From: K189A clade bacterium
GTDB lineage: Bacteria > Pseudomonadota > Gammaproteobacteria > Pseudomonadales > Azotimanducaceae
Reading direction: 5' to 3'
NCBI GenBank assembly: GCA_902565895.1
Contig: CACFGV010000003.1
Coordinates: 1 to 64,000, forward strand
Length of the DNA stretch: 64,000 bases
Shown here: positions 33,428 to 43,576 of the stretch, in pieces
Layout of the letters: every line of letters begins with the position of its first letter
How positions within the stretch are numbered: the stretch's first letter is position 1
Position numbers and translations under genes: made by a program
The notes under the pieces: generated by a model
The model's database searches: none
The model's input: the letters and a program-made list of their open reading frames with translations, nothing else
Told to the model about the DNA's origin: nothing

Positions 33428-33892
33428 GTGCAGTTGCGTATCCTGTCCATTGGGAGTAAGTCACCCGGATGGGTACAAACAGGTTATGAAGATTATTCTC
33501 GTCGGCTAAAAGGCGGTTTAAAGCTCACCTTAGAAGAAATTCCAGCGCCCAAGCATCACGCAGACCAAAATAAAATCAAAGCTCAAGAAGGCGAGAAACT
33601 GCTCCTCCGAGTTGCTGACCGGGACTGGGTGGTAGCTTTGGATGAGCATGGACGTCAAACCTCCAGTACCGAGTTGGCGCAGCGCGTGCAGGATTGGCAA
33701 ATGCAACACATGTCTGTTGCGCTGCTAATTGGTGGTGCCAACGGACTAGATAAAACGGTGTTGGCTCGTGCAAACGAGTGCATATCTTTGTCAAAATTAA
33801 CGTTGCCGCATTACTTGGTGCGTGTCGTTTTAGCAGAAGCGTTATATCGCGCTGCCAGCATTAATGAGGGGCACCCCTATCATCGGATTTAG
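33428..33892 (+). CDS. rlmH: 23S rRNA (pseudouridine1915-N3)-methyltransferase
   Basis: RlmH is a SPOUT-class enzyme that methylates pseudouridine 1915 in helix 69 of 23S rRNA. It has 154 residues (E. coli 155). It begins with GTG and MQLRILSIGSKSPGWVQ. The knotted SAM-binding C-terminus shows ALLIGGANGLD and LPHYLVRVVLAEALYRAASINEGHPYHR-like sequence. It starts two bases after rsfS. Confidence 0.95.
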   Translation: MQLRILSIGSKSPGWVQTGYEDYSRRLKGGLKLTLEEIPAPKHHADQNKIKAQEGEKLLLRVADRDWVVALDEHGRQTSSTELAQRVQDWQMQHMSVALLIGGANGLDKTVLARANECISLSKLTLPHYLVRVVLAEALYRAASINEGHPYHRI

Positions 33893-33901
33893 AGGTAAAA
33901 A

Positions 33902-35788
33902 TTGGCTGTAGCGTTAGCCATTAAAGATCCAAACAAAGAGAAGGAGATGATCGTTGGGCGAGCGATCGCTTTCTTTGTTGTCGTGGTGTTATGCGTCTGC
34001 ATTCTGGTTGCGCGTTTTGTGCAGCTGCAAATTTATGAGCATGAGAGTTACCAATCTCGATCCGACAAAAATCGCATTCAAGTGCAACCACTGGCGCCGC
34101 CTCGGGGCCTGATATACGACACCAACGGTATATTGCTGGCCGACAACCGCCCTTCATCTGCCTTGGGCATTGTGGTTGAGCGCACTGATGAATTGGATGC
34201 GGTAATTGCGGAGCTGCGCGAAATTATTGCCTTGTCAGACGAACAAGTTGAGCAGTTTCACGAAGCAAAAAAGCGCGCTAGACGCCCGGGCGAAGCAGTA
34301 GTCATAGCGGACAACCTCTCTGACGCCGACATCGCAGCGCTGGCGGTAAATAGACACCGCATTACTGGTGTTGAAGTGATTACCCAATTGCAACGTTATT
34401 ACCCCCTAGGCGCTATTGCTGCACATGCTGTGGGTTCGGTTCGGAGGATGACTGAGCGCGATGTGCAGCAAAACGACGAAGCGGCGTACCGCGCAACTCA
34501 GTTCATCGGTAAACGCGGCGTAGAGGCCTACTATGAAGAGACCCTGCACGGGCGACCAGGGTTTCAGCAAGTAGAAACAGACGCCCATGGACGCATTCGT
34601 AAAGTCATCGACAGCGATCCGCCCACGGTGGGTAAAAATCTCACCCTGCACCTAGATGCTCGTCTACAGCAAGCTGCCGTAGATGCACTTGGAGAGCAAC
34701 GGGGCGCCATTGTCGCCATCGATCCGAAAACCGGCGGAGTGCTCGCTCTGGTCAGCAAACCCAGCTATGACCCAAACCAATTCATAGTAGGTATGACGGA
34801 TGCACAGTTTCAGGCTCTGAGTGGGTCAGTCTATGTTCCGCTGTTTAACCGTGCGACCAATGGCCAGTACGCCCCAGGCTCCACATTCAAACCGGTTGTT
34901 GGTCTTGCAGGTATTGCTAGCGGTGCCATGCAGTGGGATACCCAAATAGACGATAACGGTTCTTTTCGATTGCCTGGCGGAGAGCGTGAATATCGTGATT
35001 GGTCTTGGACTGTAGATAACTCCGGTGGCCAAGGCGTGGTGGATTTGCGCCGAGCAATATACCGTTCTTCAAACGTTTACTTTTATGACGTCGCGTCGCG
35101 TCTCGACGTAAATTATTTGGCAGGTTTTGCCGAGGATTTTGGATTTGGTCGTAACCTCGCCGTTGACATCAGTGATGCCAGTCGTGGCTTGGTGCCAGAT
35201 TCAGAGTGGAAGCTCGGGGCGAAGGGCGAAAAGTGGTACCAGGGCGATTCAGTGAACATGGGCATTGGTCAGGGTGATTTGCTGGTAACACCACTGCAAA
35301 TAGCGACCTATGTCGCGATGATTGCCAATGGTGGTAAAACGGTGCGTCCGCGCATGGTCAAGGGTCCGGAGGCTGCGCCGGTGTCTGACGCGGCGTCTTA
35401 TGAGCCCACTCACCTGACGAGCCTGACCGATGATGACTGGCTGCGACTGATCGCGTCTATGGAAGACGTAGTGCATTTGGGAGGGCAAGGTTTCCGCGGT
35501 AACGGCACAGCCTGGGCCTACATCGGCCAGGACATTAGCTACCGCATGGCGGGAAAGTCAGGTACCGCCCAGGTCGTAGAAATCCGTCAAGGAGAGGAAT
35601 ATAACGAAGAAGAATTGTCAGAGTTCCGGCGCAAGCATGCCTGGTTTATGGCTTTTGCTCCGGTAGATGATCCGCAAATAGCCTTGGCGGTATTGGTGGA
35701 AAACGGTGGTGGTGGCAGCTCGGTAGCGGCGCCAGTGGCGCGCAAGGTAGTGGATGCCTATTTGGGTAGTCCCGTGGTGATGCAGTAA
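33902..35788 (+). CDS. mrdA: Penicillin-binding protein 2
   Basis: PBP2 is the transpeptidase of the elongasome that makes lateral-wall peptidoglycan. It has 628 residues (E. coli 633). A cytoplasmic tail and a single membrane anchor (about residues 20-42) are followed by the dimerisation domain (PLAPPRGLIYDTNGILLADN). The catalytic serine is S327 in PGSTFKP; the second motif is SSN in place of SxN/SAD variants, and the third is KSGTA. The start is TTG at 33902, with GAGG 7 bases upstream. It is followed by its partner glycosyltransferase gene rodA. Confidence 0.96.
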   Translation: MAVALAIKDPNKEKEMIVGRAIAFFVVVVLCVCILVARFVQLQIYEHESYQSRSDKNRIQVQPLAPPRGLIYDTNGILLADNRPSSALGIVVERTDELDAVIAELREIIALSDEQVEQFHEAKKRARRPGEAVVIADNLSDADIAALAVNRHRITGVEVITQLQRYYPLGAIAAHAVGSVRRMTERDVQQNDEAAYRATQFIGKRGVEAYYEETLHGRPGFQQVETDAHGRIRKVIDSDPPTVGKNLTLHLDARLQQAAVDALGEQRGAIVAIDPKTGGVLALVSKPSYDPNQFIVGMTDAQFQALSGSVYVPLFNRATNGQYAPGSTFKPVVGLAGIASGAMQWDTQIDDNGSFRLPGGEREYRDWSWTVDNSGGQGVVDLRRAIYRSSNVYFYDVASRLDVNYLAGFAEDFGFGRNLAVDISDASRGLVPDSEWKLGAKGEKWYQGDSVNMGIGQGDLLVTPLQIATYVAMIANGGKTVRPRMVKGPEAAPVSDAASYEPTHLTSLTDDDWLRLIASMEDVVHLGGQGFRGNGTAWAYIGQDISYRMAGKSGTAQVVEIRQGEEYNEEELSEFRRKHAWFMAFAPVDDPQIALAVLVENGGGGSSVAAPVARKVVDAYLGSPVVMQ

Positions 35789-35831
35789 TGGTCATAACAA
35801 TGCAGGAAGTCGATTTTTTGAGAGCTATGCC

Positions 35832-36962
35832 ATGAGTAGCGACTTTCAACGCCAGATGCCTAGCGCGCAAAACGCCAATCAAAGCCGTTGGCTATACAAG
35901 GTACATTTAGACCCCATACTGTTGGCCTTGGTCAGTGTCGTTCTTTGTTTCGGCCTGGTGGTGTTGTTCAGTGCAGCTGGCGATCAAACCAGCATGTTTG
36001 ATGCCCAGTGTCAGCGGGTCCTTGCGGCTATGGCAATGCTTGTAGTCGCCGCGCAGCTGCCCCCAGGGGTTTACTTGCGTTGGGCTCCTTTTGTGTATTT
36101 GCTGGGGCTTATCCTTCTGGTGCTGGTGCTTTTTGTTGGCGTGACGGTAAAGGGCTCGCAGCGCTGGCTAGAAATACCTGGTGTGTTGCGTTTCCAGCCA
36201 TCGGAGTTAATGAAGATCGCCGTGCCCATGGCTTTGGCGTGGTATCTACAACAGCGCGTGCTGCCACCGTCTCCAAAGCATGTCTTTTTTTCGCTGTTGA
36301 TTATAGCTTTGCCTGCACTGGCTATTGCGGTGCAGCCAGATCTGGGCACGGCGATTCTCGTCGCTGGTGCGGGCTTCGCGGTACTCATGCTAGCGGGCTT
36401 GTCTTGGCGTTATTTAATCTTTGCGGGGGCCTTGATTGCCGCCGCTGCGCCGCTGCTTTGGCAGTTTGCGCTGCAGGGATATCAACGTCAGCGAATCATC
36501 ACCTTATTTGATCCAGAGAGTGACCCGTTAGGTGCAGGATGGAACATCATTCAGTCGACAACTGCTATTGGTTCTGGTGGTTTGTTTGGTAAGGGTCTAT
36601 TGCAAGGCACTCAGAGTCATTTGGATTTTCTGCCTGAGGCCAGAACCGATTTTATTATTGCGGTGGTAGGGGAGGAGCTTGGTTTGGTGGGTGTCGTGTT
36701 CTTGCTGTTGATGTACTTGTGTATCATCGCGCGTGGGCTGGTACTTGCGGTATCTGCCCAGAGCACCTTTGCGCGGTTATTCGCCGGCGCCTTAACCCTA
36801 ACTTTTTTTATTTATTTGTTCGTCAACATCGCCATGGTCAGCGGGCTGTTGCCGGTAGTGGGTGTGCCGCTACCCCTAGTGAGTTACGGTGGTACTTCAA
36901 TCATCACCCTGATGGCCAGTTTCGGCATAATCATGTCCATGCGCACGCACAAAGCGTGGTAA
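35832..36962 (+). CDS. rodA: Peptidoglycan glycosyltransferase RodA
   Basis: RodA is the SEDS-family glycan polymerase that works with PBP2 in cell elongation. It has 376 residues (E. coli 370) with about ten membrane spans. SEDS hallmarks are GSQRWLEIPGVLRFQPSELMKIA-like, VQPDLGTAILV, LFDPESDPLGAGWNIIQS, the long loop LLQGTQSHLDFLPEARTDFI and VGVPLPLVSYGGTS. It starts 43 bases after mrdA. Confidence 0.96.
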   Translation: MSSDFQRQMPSAQNANQSRWLYKVHLDPILLALVSVVLCFGLVVLFSAAGDQTSMFDAQCQRVLAAMAMLVVAAQLPPGVYLRWAPFVYLLGLILLVLVLFVGVTVKGSQRWLEIPGVLRFQPSELMKIAVPMALAWYLQQRVLPPSPKHVFFSLLIIALPALAIAVQPDLGTAILVAGAGFAVLMLAGLSWRYLIFAGALIAAAAPLLWQFALQGYQRQRIITLFDPESDPLGAGWNIIQSTTAIGSGGLFGKGLLQGTQSHLDFLPEARTDFIIAVVGEELGLVGVVFLLLMYLCIIARGLVLAVSAQSTFARLFAGALTLTFFIYLFVNIAMVSGLLPVVGVPLPLVSYGGTSIITLMASFGIIMSMRTHKAW

Positions 36963-37004
36963 TTGTCAGCTCGGTTAATGCGCGCAGCGTAAGAGGGGGA
37001 CCCC

Positions 37005-38015
37005 ATGTCAAAACAAGTACTGAAATCGGTCATGGTCGCTTGTGCACTTCTGAGTGCAGCCTCCGCCAGCAACGTTTACGCCGAGCCTTATCTGCAGCGA
37101 GAGGATATTGACGCTTTCATCAACGAGCTGGTGCAGCAGCATGACTTTTCGCGCGCAGAGTTAGAAGAAGTGTTTGCAGCGGCGCAACGGCGCCAGGACA
37201 TCATAGATCTGATTAGCCGGCCAGCGGAGCGGCGTCTCAACTGGCAGGAATACAGTAAAATTTTTCTCGACGAGCAGCGTATAGCCCGCGGCGTTGAGTT
37301 TTGGGTTCAAAATAAAGAAACCCTCGAGCGTGCTGAGCGGCAATATGGTGTGCCGCCGGAGGTAATCGTTGCAATCATCGGTGTGGAAACCCGCTACGGC
37401 AGGGTGACCGGTGGACACCGAGTGGTCGATGCCTTAACAACGCTGGGTTTTGATTATCCGCCGCGCGCTAAATTTTTCCGCAAAGAATTGACGCAGTTTT
37501 TGTTGCTGGCGCGAGAGGAAGGTAAAAATCCGCTCAGCCTCAAAGGCTCTTATGCTGGAGCCATGGGGTTCGGGCAGTTTATTCCATCAAGCTACCGTCA
37601 CTATGCGGTAGATTTTGACAACGATGGTGTCAGGGACATTTGGCAAAATCGGGTTGACGCTATTGGAAGTGTCGCCAACTATTTTAAGCGCCACGGCTGG
37701 CAAGGCGATGCAGCGGTTGCTGTACCGGTGCAGGTGCAAAACGAAACGCCGGAGCTATTGAAGCTGGCAAATGACTCTTTGAAACCAACCCACTCGATTG
37801 CCGAAATGGCCCGGTTAGGGGTAGAAGTAGAGGATCTAGATCCAGAAGCGCGAGTGCTTTTGCTGCGGCTCATGGGTGGCGATGAACCAGAATATTGGTT
37901 GGGCTTTGACGACTTTTATGTCATCACTCGATACAACCACTCGAGGCTGTATGCAATGGCGGTTTATCAACTGGGCCAAGCCATTATGAAAAGGCATAAA
38001 ATCACTGTTGGCTAA
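37005..38015 (+). CDS. mltB: Membrane-bound lytic murein transglycosylase B family
   Basis: This enzyme cleaves peptidoglycan to 1,6-anhydromuropeptides. It has 336 residues, with a signal peptide ending VYA before EPYLQ (about residue 28). It lacks a lipobox, so it may be soluble in the periplasm rather than lipid-anchored as in E. coli. The catalytic glutamate is E128 in IIGVETRYGRVTG. The family segment GSYAGAMGFGQFIPSSYRHYAVDFDNDG-like follows. GGGGG/GAGGGG precedes the ATG. It overlaps the next gene, rlpA, by 8 bases. Confidence 0.94.
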   Translation: MSKQVLKSVMVACALLSAASASNVYAEPYLQREDIDAFINELVQQHDFSRAELEEVFAAAQRRQDIIDLISRPAERRLNWQEYSKIFLDEQRIARGVEFWVQNKETLERAERQYGVPPEVIVAIIGVETRYGRVTGGHRVVDALTTLGFDYPPRAKFFRKELTQFLLLAREEGKNPLSLKGSYAGAMGFGQFIPSSYRHYAVDFDNDGVRDIWQNRVDAIGSVANYFKRHGWQGDAAVAVPVQVQNETPELLKLANDSLKPTHSIAEMARLGVEVEDLDPEARVLLLRLMGGDEPEYWLGFDDFYVITRYNHSRLYAMAVYQLGQAIMKRHKITVG

Positions 38016-38799
38016 ATTTTCCGGCAGCTTTACCGCTATCGTTCTTGGCTCCTTGTTGCTCGTCGGCTGCGCGTCGCCCATAGGGTCACCCCAGTCACGA
38101 GATGTAGAGCGTGATTCAGCACCAGTGCTAGGAGCCGCTGAGCTCGCGCGGCTAGCCCAGCTGCCGGATCCCGAGGTCGTTTTTCTGCCACCAAGCGCAT
38201 TAGGAAACGGTCCCACCTATGAGGTATGGGGTCAGCAATATCGAGTGTTACCCAGCGCTGAAGGCTACCGCCAATCAGGTGGTGCCTCATGGTACGGGGT
38301 AAAGTTTCACGGTCGATTAACGTCGAGTCGGGAACCCTTTGATATGTACCAACTCACAGCGGCACATCGTTCTTTGCCAATTCCATCTTTTGTGCGGGTT
38401 ACTAACCTACAGAACGACAAAGCCACTGTAGTTCGCGTTAACGATCGCGGGCCATTCCACAGCGAGCGGATTATCGATTTGTCCTATGCGGCGGCGGTTA
38501 AACTGGGTTTCCATGAGCAAGGAACAACCCAAGTCTTAGTCGAAGCGCTCAGTGCCGACTCGCCTCCCGTTGCGCCGCCGCTGTTGCAGGTAGGCGAATA
38601 CCCTGGGCGTAGCCAAGCACTGGCCGCTTTGCAGCAACTACAGTCGGTGATTGATGTATCGGCTGAGGTTGTGCAGGGCCCAGCAAATTTGTTCAGCGTG
38701 AGAATCGGGCCGTTGATACCGGGGCCAGAACTTGAAAGAGTCAAAGCGTTGCTAACGACTATGGATTACGGTCGGATTACAGTTCTGTCGCCGCAGTAA
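38008..38799 (+). CDS. rlpA: Septal ring lytic transglycosylase RlpA
   Basis: RlpA is an outer-membrane lipoprotein that, in Pseudomonas, cleaves denuded glycan strands at the septum. It has 263 residues from a TTG at 38008. The lipobox is LLVGC, with lipidated C21. The double-psi beta-barrel domain contains GGASWYGVKFHGRLTSS, EPFDMYQLTAAHRSLP and VRVNDRGPFHSERIIDLS. The C-terminus (LLQVGEYPGRSQALAALQQL onward) is a SPOR domain that binds denuded peptidoglycan. It lies in the conserved mrdA-rodA-mltB-rlpA-dacA row. Confidence 0.94.
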   Translation: MAKFSGSFTAIVLGSLLLVGCASPIGSPQSRDVERDSAPVLGAAELARLAQLPDPEVVFLPPSALGNGPTYEVWGQQYRVLPSAEGYRQSGGASWYGVKFHGRLTSSREPFDMYQLTAAHRSLPIPSFVRVTNLQNDKATVVRVNDRGPFHSERIIDLSYAAAVKLGFHEQGTTQVLVEALSADSPPVAPPLLQVGEYPGRSQALAALQQLQSVIDVSAEVVQGPANLFSVRIGPLIPGPELERVKALLTTMDYGRITVLSPQ

Positions 38800-38865
38800 T
38801 CTCGCGCTGGTTAATCCTGATGTTAGAATGCCGCGCGTAATTAAATGAGGTGTGGAATCACTGTA

Positions 38866-40047
38866 ATGCAGCAATCCTCGATTGAATGGCTCGGCCGTGG
38901 TGTTTGGTTTCTTATTTTTTCGATTGCAGTCATTATGCCCAGGGTTTACGCCGCACCGATCATTCCGCCTCCGCCTTCGATAGCGGCATCTTCTTATTTG
39001 TTGATTGATGCGAAATCAAAAAAAGTTTTGGTCGAGAAGAATTCCGCCCAGCGGCTACCGCCAGCAAGCCTGACCAAGATCATGACTGCTTACATCGTCG
39101 AGGAAGAGATTAAATCGGGCAGACTCAAAATGGATGAAGCCGCGCCGATCAGTGTAAAAGCGTGGCGCACTGGCGGCTCAAAAATGTTTATCCGTGAAGG
39201 CACTGAGGTAGCGGTGAGTGATCTACTCAAGGGCGTCATAATTCAATCAGGCAATGACGCCAGCGTAGCCTTGGCTGAACACATCGCGGGCAGTGAAGAC
39301 GCTTTTGCTGACATGATGAATCAACAAGCCGTTGCTCTTGGTCTGACAAATACGAATTTCCTCAACGCCACCGGCCTGCCCGACGAAGAGCATTACAGCA
39401 CCGCAGAAGATTTAGCCCAGCTAACGATTGCGCTGATTCAGAACCATCCTGAGCAGTATCAGCTGTACGCCCAACGCAGTTACAAGTTCAATAACATCGA
39501 TCAGCCCAACCGCAATAAGTTGCTTTGGCGCGATCGCTCTGTTGATGGGGTGAAGACGGGTTATACCTCAGCGGCGGGCTACTGCTTGGTTGCATCCGCC
39601 GAGCGAAACGGCGTGCGATTGGTGAGTGTGGTCATGGGTACTGATAGCGACGAGGCAAGAATGCGCGAGAGCCAGAAGTTACTGTCTTACGGATTCCGCA
39701 ACTTTGACACGCAGACGTTGTATCAAGAGGGCATAAACCTACAGCAGCTAGACATCTACTTTGGCCAGTCCGAAAAGATCGACCTAGGCGTCGGCGAAGA
39801 CATTACGGTTACTTTTCCTCGTGGCTACTATGACGACATTCAAGTAGAAATGGTTCTGCCAGAATATCTGGAGGCGCCTATTGCAGTCGCAACACAGGTA
39901 GGGGAAATACGGCTCACGTTAGATGACGAGTTACTCTACAGCGCGCCTTTGCAAACGCTGCAAGCTGTGGAGGAATCGAATTTCTTCAGTCGCTTGGGTG
40001 ATTCTATCTATCTTTTTTATGCGTCCATTTTCAGCGATGACGGATAA
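38866..40047 (+). CDS. dacA: D-alanyl-D-alanine carboxypeptidase (PBP5/6 family)
   Basis: This low-molecular-weight penicillin-binding protein trims the terminal D-alanine of pentapeptides. From ATG at 38866 it has 393 residues. The signal peptide ends VYA before APIIPPP. Catalytic motifs are SLTK (S68), SGN (IQSGNDASVA) and KTG (VDGVKTGYTS). The PBP5 C-terminal beta domain and a terminal amphipathic anchor segment follow. An ATG at 38845 lacks a ribosome-binding site; GAGGTG serves the chosen start, though at 13 bases. Its end overlaps ybeD by 11 bases. Confidence 0.95.
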   Translation: MQQSSIEWLGRGVWFLIFSIAVIMPRVYAAPIIPPPPSIAASSYLLIDAKSKKVLVEKNSAQRLPPASLTKIMTAYIVEEEIKSGRLKMDEAAPISVKAWRTGGSKMFIREGTEVAVSDLLKGVIIQSGNDASVALAEHIAGSEDAFADMMNQQAVALGLTNTNFLNATGLPDEEHYSTAEDLAQLTIALIQNHPEQYQLYAQRSYKFNNIDQPNRNKLLWRDRSVDGVKTGYTSAAGYCLVASAERNGVRLVSVVMGTDSDEARMRESQKLLSYGFRNFDTQTLYQEGINLQQLDIYFGQSEKIDLGVGEDITVTFPRGYYDDIQVEMVLPEYLEAPIAVATQVGEIRLTLDDELLYSAPLQTLQAVEESNFFSRLGDSIYLFYASIFSDDG

Positions 40048-40300
40048 ACCCAAAATAGAATTTCCTTGCCGCTATCCAATCAAAATCATTGCGACGGCTC
40101 AGGAAGGTGTGGCAAGCAGAGTCATCAGCATCGTCCGTAATCACGCACCAGATTTAACTCCAGATGACGTAAGCACTCGCCATAGCAGTGGTGAAAAATT
40201 CCTCGCGGTCAGAGTAACTCTTATCGCGCAAGGGGATGAGCAGTTGCGTAGATTGTATGCTGAACTCATGGCCGATACGGCCGTGCGCATGGTGTTTTAG
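40037..40300 (+). CDS. ybeD: DUF493 family protein YbeD
   Basis: This is a small conserved protein of 87 residues, the E. coli YbeD length. Sequence includes [16 protein letters not shown] and [25 protein letters not shown]-like; the fold is ferredoxin-like and ACT-related. Its function is unknown, but it is almost always placed between dacA and lipB, as here. The ATG at 40037 lies inside the end of dacA in another frame. Confidence 0.92.
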   Translation: MTDKPKIEFPCRYPIKIIATAQEGVASRVISIVRNHAPDLTPDDVSTRHSSGEKFLAVRVTLIAQGDEQLRRLYAELMADTAVRMVF

Positions 40301-40304
40301 GCTG

Positions 40305-40943
40305 ATGAGTCAACAGAGTGTAATGGTTCGTAGGTTGGGCATCACCGCTTATGAACCCGTGTTGCTAGACATGCAAGCATTCACCCGTGAGCGCGGGGCG
40401 GAAACCCAAGATGAAATCTGGTTAACCCAACATCAGCCCGTATTCACCCAAGGTCAAGCAGGTAAGGCCGAGCATGTACTATTGCCCGGCGACATTCCGG
40501 TCGTGCAATCTGATCGTGGGGGTCAAGTGACTTATCACGGGCCGGGACAAATCACCGCCTATCTACTATTTGATTTGCGGCGATTAGGTATTGGTGTAAG
40601 GGATCTTGTTTGCGGAATTGAGCGCGCCATGCTGCAAACCTTAACGGCCTATGACGTGGAAGGTTATGCGCGACAGGACGCGCCGGGGGTTTATGTGGGC
40701 AACAATAAGGTGGGCTCACTGGGCTTAAGAGTTCGGCGCGGATGCAGTTACCATGGCCTAAGTTTGAATGTGGATATGGATTTAGAGCCCTTTAGTCGCA
40801 TCAATCCTTGTGGGCTCAGTGATATAGGGATCGCTCAGTTGAGTGATTTGTCCGCAGCGGACTTTGATGGGGCAGAGCTCGTATTGCTCAAAACGATTGC
40901 TGAACAATTCAAGCTCGATCTGCGCATACCGGACAGTCTTTAA
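40305..40943 (+). CDS. lipB: Octanoyl-[acyl-carrier-protein]:protein octanoyltransferase
   Basis: LipB moves octanoyl groups from acyl carrier protein to lipoyl domains, the first step of lipoate assembly. From ATG at 40305 it has 212 residues (E. coli 213). Motifs are [33 protein letters not shown], the catalytic lysine in [15 protein letters not shown] and the cysteine of RINPCG. Its 3' end overlaps the convergent moeB by 35 bases. The usual partner lipA does not follow and is not in this window. Confidence 0.95.
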   Translation: MSQQSVMVRRLGITAYEPVLLDMQAFTRERGAETQDEIWLTQHQPVFTQGQAGKAEHVLLPGDIPVVQSDRGGQVTYHGPGQITAYLLFDLRRLGIGVRDLVCGIERAMLQTLTAYDVEGYARQDAPGVYVGNNKVGSLGLRVRRGCSYHGLSLNVDMDLEPFSRINPCGLSDIGIAQLSDLSAADFDGAELVLLKTIAEQFKLDLRIPDSL

Positions 40944-41661
40944 GCACGGGTAGTCGCAGCCTGCGCCATTCCATATATTTGCCGTCCAAATAAAGAACGT
41001 ATCCGGCTAATGAGGGCTTAACGCCAGCCAAGTACTTTATTCCCTCCAGTGCCTGACAACTGCCGATGATTCCAACCAGTGGTGCGATCACACCGTTTTC
41101 CGCACAATTTAATTCGTTCGCAGTTGGGTCATCTGGATACAAACAGCGATAGCAGGGTGAGTCTCCATCGTTAGGATCAAAGAGAGTAATTTGCCCTTGC
41201 CATTGAATTGCGGCACCCGATACCAGTGGAACTTGATTGCGCCAACACACCTCATTAATCATGTGGCGGGTTGCCAAGTTATCCGTGGCGTCAAAGACGA
41301 TGGTGGTGTCAGCCAGCAATGTGTTTATCTCGAACTGCGTCAGTCGGTGGGTGATGGTGTTTACTTTGCAGTCGTTATTCAGCGCGTGCAGGGTCAGAGC
41401 CGCTGATTCTGCTTTGTTCGTGCCGATGCGCGCTTCGTTGTGGATGATTTGGCGCTGCAGATTAGAAAGATCCACGTCATCGTCATCGACCAATGTAATT
41501 TCGCCGACCCCTGCGCTGGCTAAATAGAGAGCAATAGGTGAACCCAGCCCGCCAAGGCCAATGACCAGCGCTTTGGCAACGGATAGCTTCTGTTGGCCGG
41601 CAATGTCCAATTCTGGCAGCATGATTTGGCGGCTGTACCGCAACAGCTCTTGATCATTCAC
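40909..41661 (-). CDS. moeB: MoeB/ThiF-family adenylyltransferase
   Basis: An E1-like enzyme that adenylates the C-terminal glycine of a sulfur-carrier protein (MoaD in molybdopterin or ThiS in thiamine synthesis). It has 250 residues. The nucleotide-binding loop is GLGGLG (35-40). The conserved [14 protein letters not shown] and the zinc cysteines CYRC and CPVC are present. Context next to prmC-prfA-hemA is the standard MoeB (HesA/ThiF) location in gammaproteobacteria. The substrate partner cannot be read from sequence. It overlaps prmC by 8 bases. Confidence 0.9.
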   Translation of the reverse strand: MNDQELLRYSRQIMLPELDIAGQQKLSVAKALVIGLGGLGSPIALYLASAGVGEITLVDDDDVDLSNLQRQIIHNEARIGTNKAESAALTLHALNNDCKVNTITHRLTQFEINTLLADTTIVFDATDNLATRHMINEVCWRNQVPLVSGAAIQWQGQITLFDPNDGDSPCYRCLYPDDPTANELNCAENGVIAPLVGIIGSCQALEGIKYLAGVKPSLAGYVLYLDGKYMEWRRLRLPVLKDCPVCADRA

Positions 41662-42487
41662 AGTAGCAACCTTGGGTCACTCGTTCTATCGAAGCTAAGT
41701 CAGTAAAGGATTCAACTTTTGAGAATCCACGCTTAAACATAGCAGATCGAATGGCTGTTGCCTGATCATAGCCATGTTCAAGCAGCAGCCACCCCCCTGG
41801 TTGAAGAAATCTTGGACTTTCCTCAATGATGGTCAGTAGATCCGCCAAACCGTTGTTCTCGGCGATTAACGCTGTTGGGGGCTCCGCTGCAAGAGCGTCT
41901 AGATGCGGATCGTTGGGTGCAATATAAGGGGGATTGCTCACAATCATATGCCATCGAGTAACAGGCAGGCTGCGAAACCAATCACTGAGATGGAAGTTGA
42001 TCGCGACCTTGTGGAGCCGTGCGTTTTCTTCGGCAACGGCTAATGCGCTTTGACTGTTATCACTGGCATCCACCAACAGCTGTAATGGGCTAGCGGCCAG
42101 AGCGACAGCAATGGCACCGCTGCCAGTGCCGACGTCCAGCACCCCGTCGGTAGGGTTAAGGCGCTGTAACGCCAGCTCGACCAACAGCTCGGTCTCAGGG
42201 CGTGGCACAAGCACCGAAGAATTAACTCTGAGCGATAAGCCGAAGAATTCTTTTTCGCCCAGCACATAAGCTAACGGGGTGCCGTCGCAAAGTGCCAGGC
42301 TCAATTGGTCCAGTTTTAGCGTTTGTGCTTTGTTTAACGGCTGTTCTGGGTGTGCTAAAACTTGCACACGAGACATTTTAGTTACGTGAGCGATCAGCAA
42401 ATCGCTTTCAAGCCGCGACAGGTGTTGTTGGTTGAGGCGCCATTGGTTAAATGTGGGAAGAGTCAACGCGGCGCGCCCCAGGCTCAC
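41654..42487 (-). CDS. prmC: Peptide chain release factor N5-glutamine methyltransferase
   Basis: PrmC methylates the glutamine of the GGQ motif in RF1 and RF2. It has 277 residues (E. coli 277). The SAM-binding fold shows [16 protein letters not shown] and the catalytic NPPY at residues 185-188. The N-terminal helical domain is present ([13 protein letters not shown]). Its start overlaps the prfA stop by 4 bases, coupling it to its substrate gene. Confidence 0.95.
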   Translation of the reverse strand: MSLGRAALTLPTFNQWRLNQQHLSRLESDLLIAHVTKMSRVQVLAHPEQPLNKAQTLKLDQLSLALCDGTPLAYVLGEKEFFGLSLRVNSSVLVPRPETELLVELALQRLNPTDGVLDVGTGSGAIAVALAASPLQLLVDASDNSQSALAVAEENARLHKVAINFHLSDWFRSLPVTRWHMIVSNPPYIAPNDPHLDALAAEPPTALIAENNGLADLLTIIEESPRFLQPGGWLLLEHGYDQATAIRSAMFKRGFSKVESFTDLASIERVTQGCYCE

Positions 42488-43575
42488 TCTTCAGCGAGAT
42501 TCTGCAGTTGATCTGCCTGGTGTTCCTGCACCAGTGGCTGCACCAAGGCGTCTAGATTGCCCTCAATCACTTCGTCAAGTTTGTATAACGTGAGATTAAT
42601 TCGATGGTCCGTCACTCTGCCCTGGGGAAAGTTATAGGTTCTAATGCGCTCAGAGCGATCGCCAGAACCTACCAGTTGGCGACGATTTTCGGCTTGTTCG
42701 CTTTGCTGCTTTGACTGAGCCGCATCCAGCAGTCGCGCTTGCAGCAGCGACAAAGCACGAGCGCGGTTTTTATGCTGGGATCGTTCATCCTGGCACTCCA
42801 CCACCGTGCCGGTGGGCAGGTGGGTCAGTCTGATTGCTGAGTCTGTTTTGTTTACGTGCTGGCCACCGGCGCCAGAAGCGCGAAAGGTGTCCTCGCGAAT
42901 ATCTTTTTTGTCGATGTCTATAGAGTCAATTTCGTCGACCTCGGGCATGATCGCCACAGTGCACGCCGATGTATGAACTCGGCCCTGGGATTCAGTCTCT
43001 GGTACGCGTTGCACTCTGTGGGCACCAGACTCAAATTTCAGTTGGCTATAGACTTCCTTGCCCTCGATGCGCGTAATGATTTCCTTAAAGCCGCCGTGCT
43101 CGCCAGGGCGCTCGCTCATTATTTCGACCCGCCAACCCTTGTTCTCGGCGAACTTGCTGTACATGCGAAATAGATCGCCAGAAAAGATCGCGGCTTCATC
43201 GCCTCCGGTGCCGGCGCGTATTTCAAGAAATACGTTGGACTGATCGTTAGGGTCCCTGGGCAGCAACAGCGTCTGTAGTTGCGCAAATAGAACTGCCATT
43301 TGGTCTTTTGCCTCAGCGATTTCTTGCTCGGCCAGTTCTCGCAGGTCGGGGTCTTCGTCGTCTAAGAGCAGGGTATTTTCTTCAAGGCTGTCTTGTAGCA
43401 CCGTGACTTTTTGGTAGCAAAGAACAACCGGCTCGATTTCGGCGAATTCCTTCGATAACGCAGTGAACTTTTCTCGATCTGCCATTGTTTCGGCGTCTGA
43501 TAACAAAGCCGATACTTCTTCAAAACGATCATTGAGGTCGCCAAGCTTTGCGACCATCGAAGCAGATAATTCCAT
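42484..43575 (-). CDS. prfA: Peptide chain release factor 1
   Basis: RF1 reads UAA and UAG and releases the finished chain. From ATG at 43575 it has 363 residues (E. coli 360): [18 protein letters not shown]. The stop-codon recognition tripeptide is P-E-T, in [19 protein letters not shown]. The catalytic GGQ is at about residues 237-239, in [21 protein letters not shown] longer frame upstream has no homology and overlaps hemA. The chosen start lies one base past the hemA stop. Confidence 0.96.
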   Translation of the reverse strand: MELSASMVAKLGDLNDRFEEVSALLSDAETMADREKFTALSKEFAEIEPVVLCYQKVTVLQDSLEENTLLLDDEDPDLRELAEQEIAEAKDQMAVLFAQLQTLLLPRDPNDQSNVFLEIRAGTGGDEAAIFSGDLFRMYSKFAENKGWRVEIMSERPGEHGGFKEIITRIEGKEVYSQLKFESGAHRVQRVPETESQGRVHTSACTVAIMPEVDEIDSIDIDKKDIREDTFRASGAGGQHVNKTDSAIRLTHLPTGTVVECQDERSQHKNRARALSLLQARLLDAAQSKQQSEQAENRRQLVGSGDRSERIRTYNFPQGRVTDHRINLTLYKLDEVIEGNLDALVQPLVQEHQADQLQNLAEE

Positions 43576-43576
43576 A

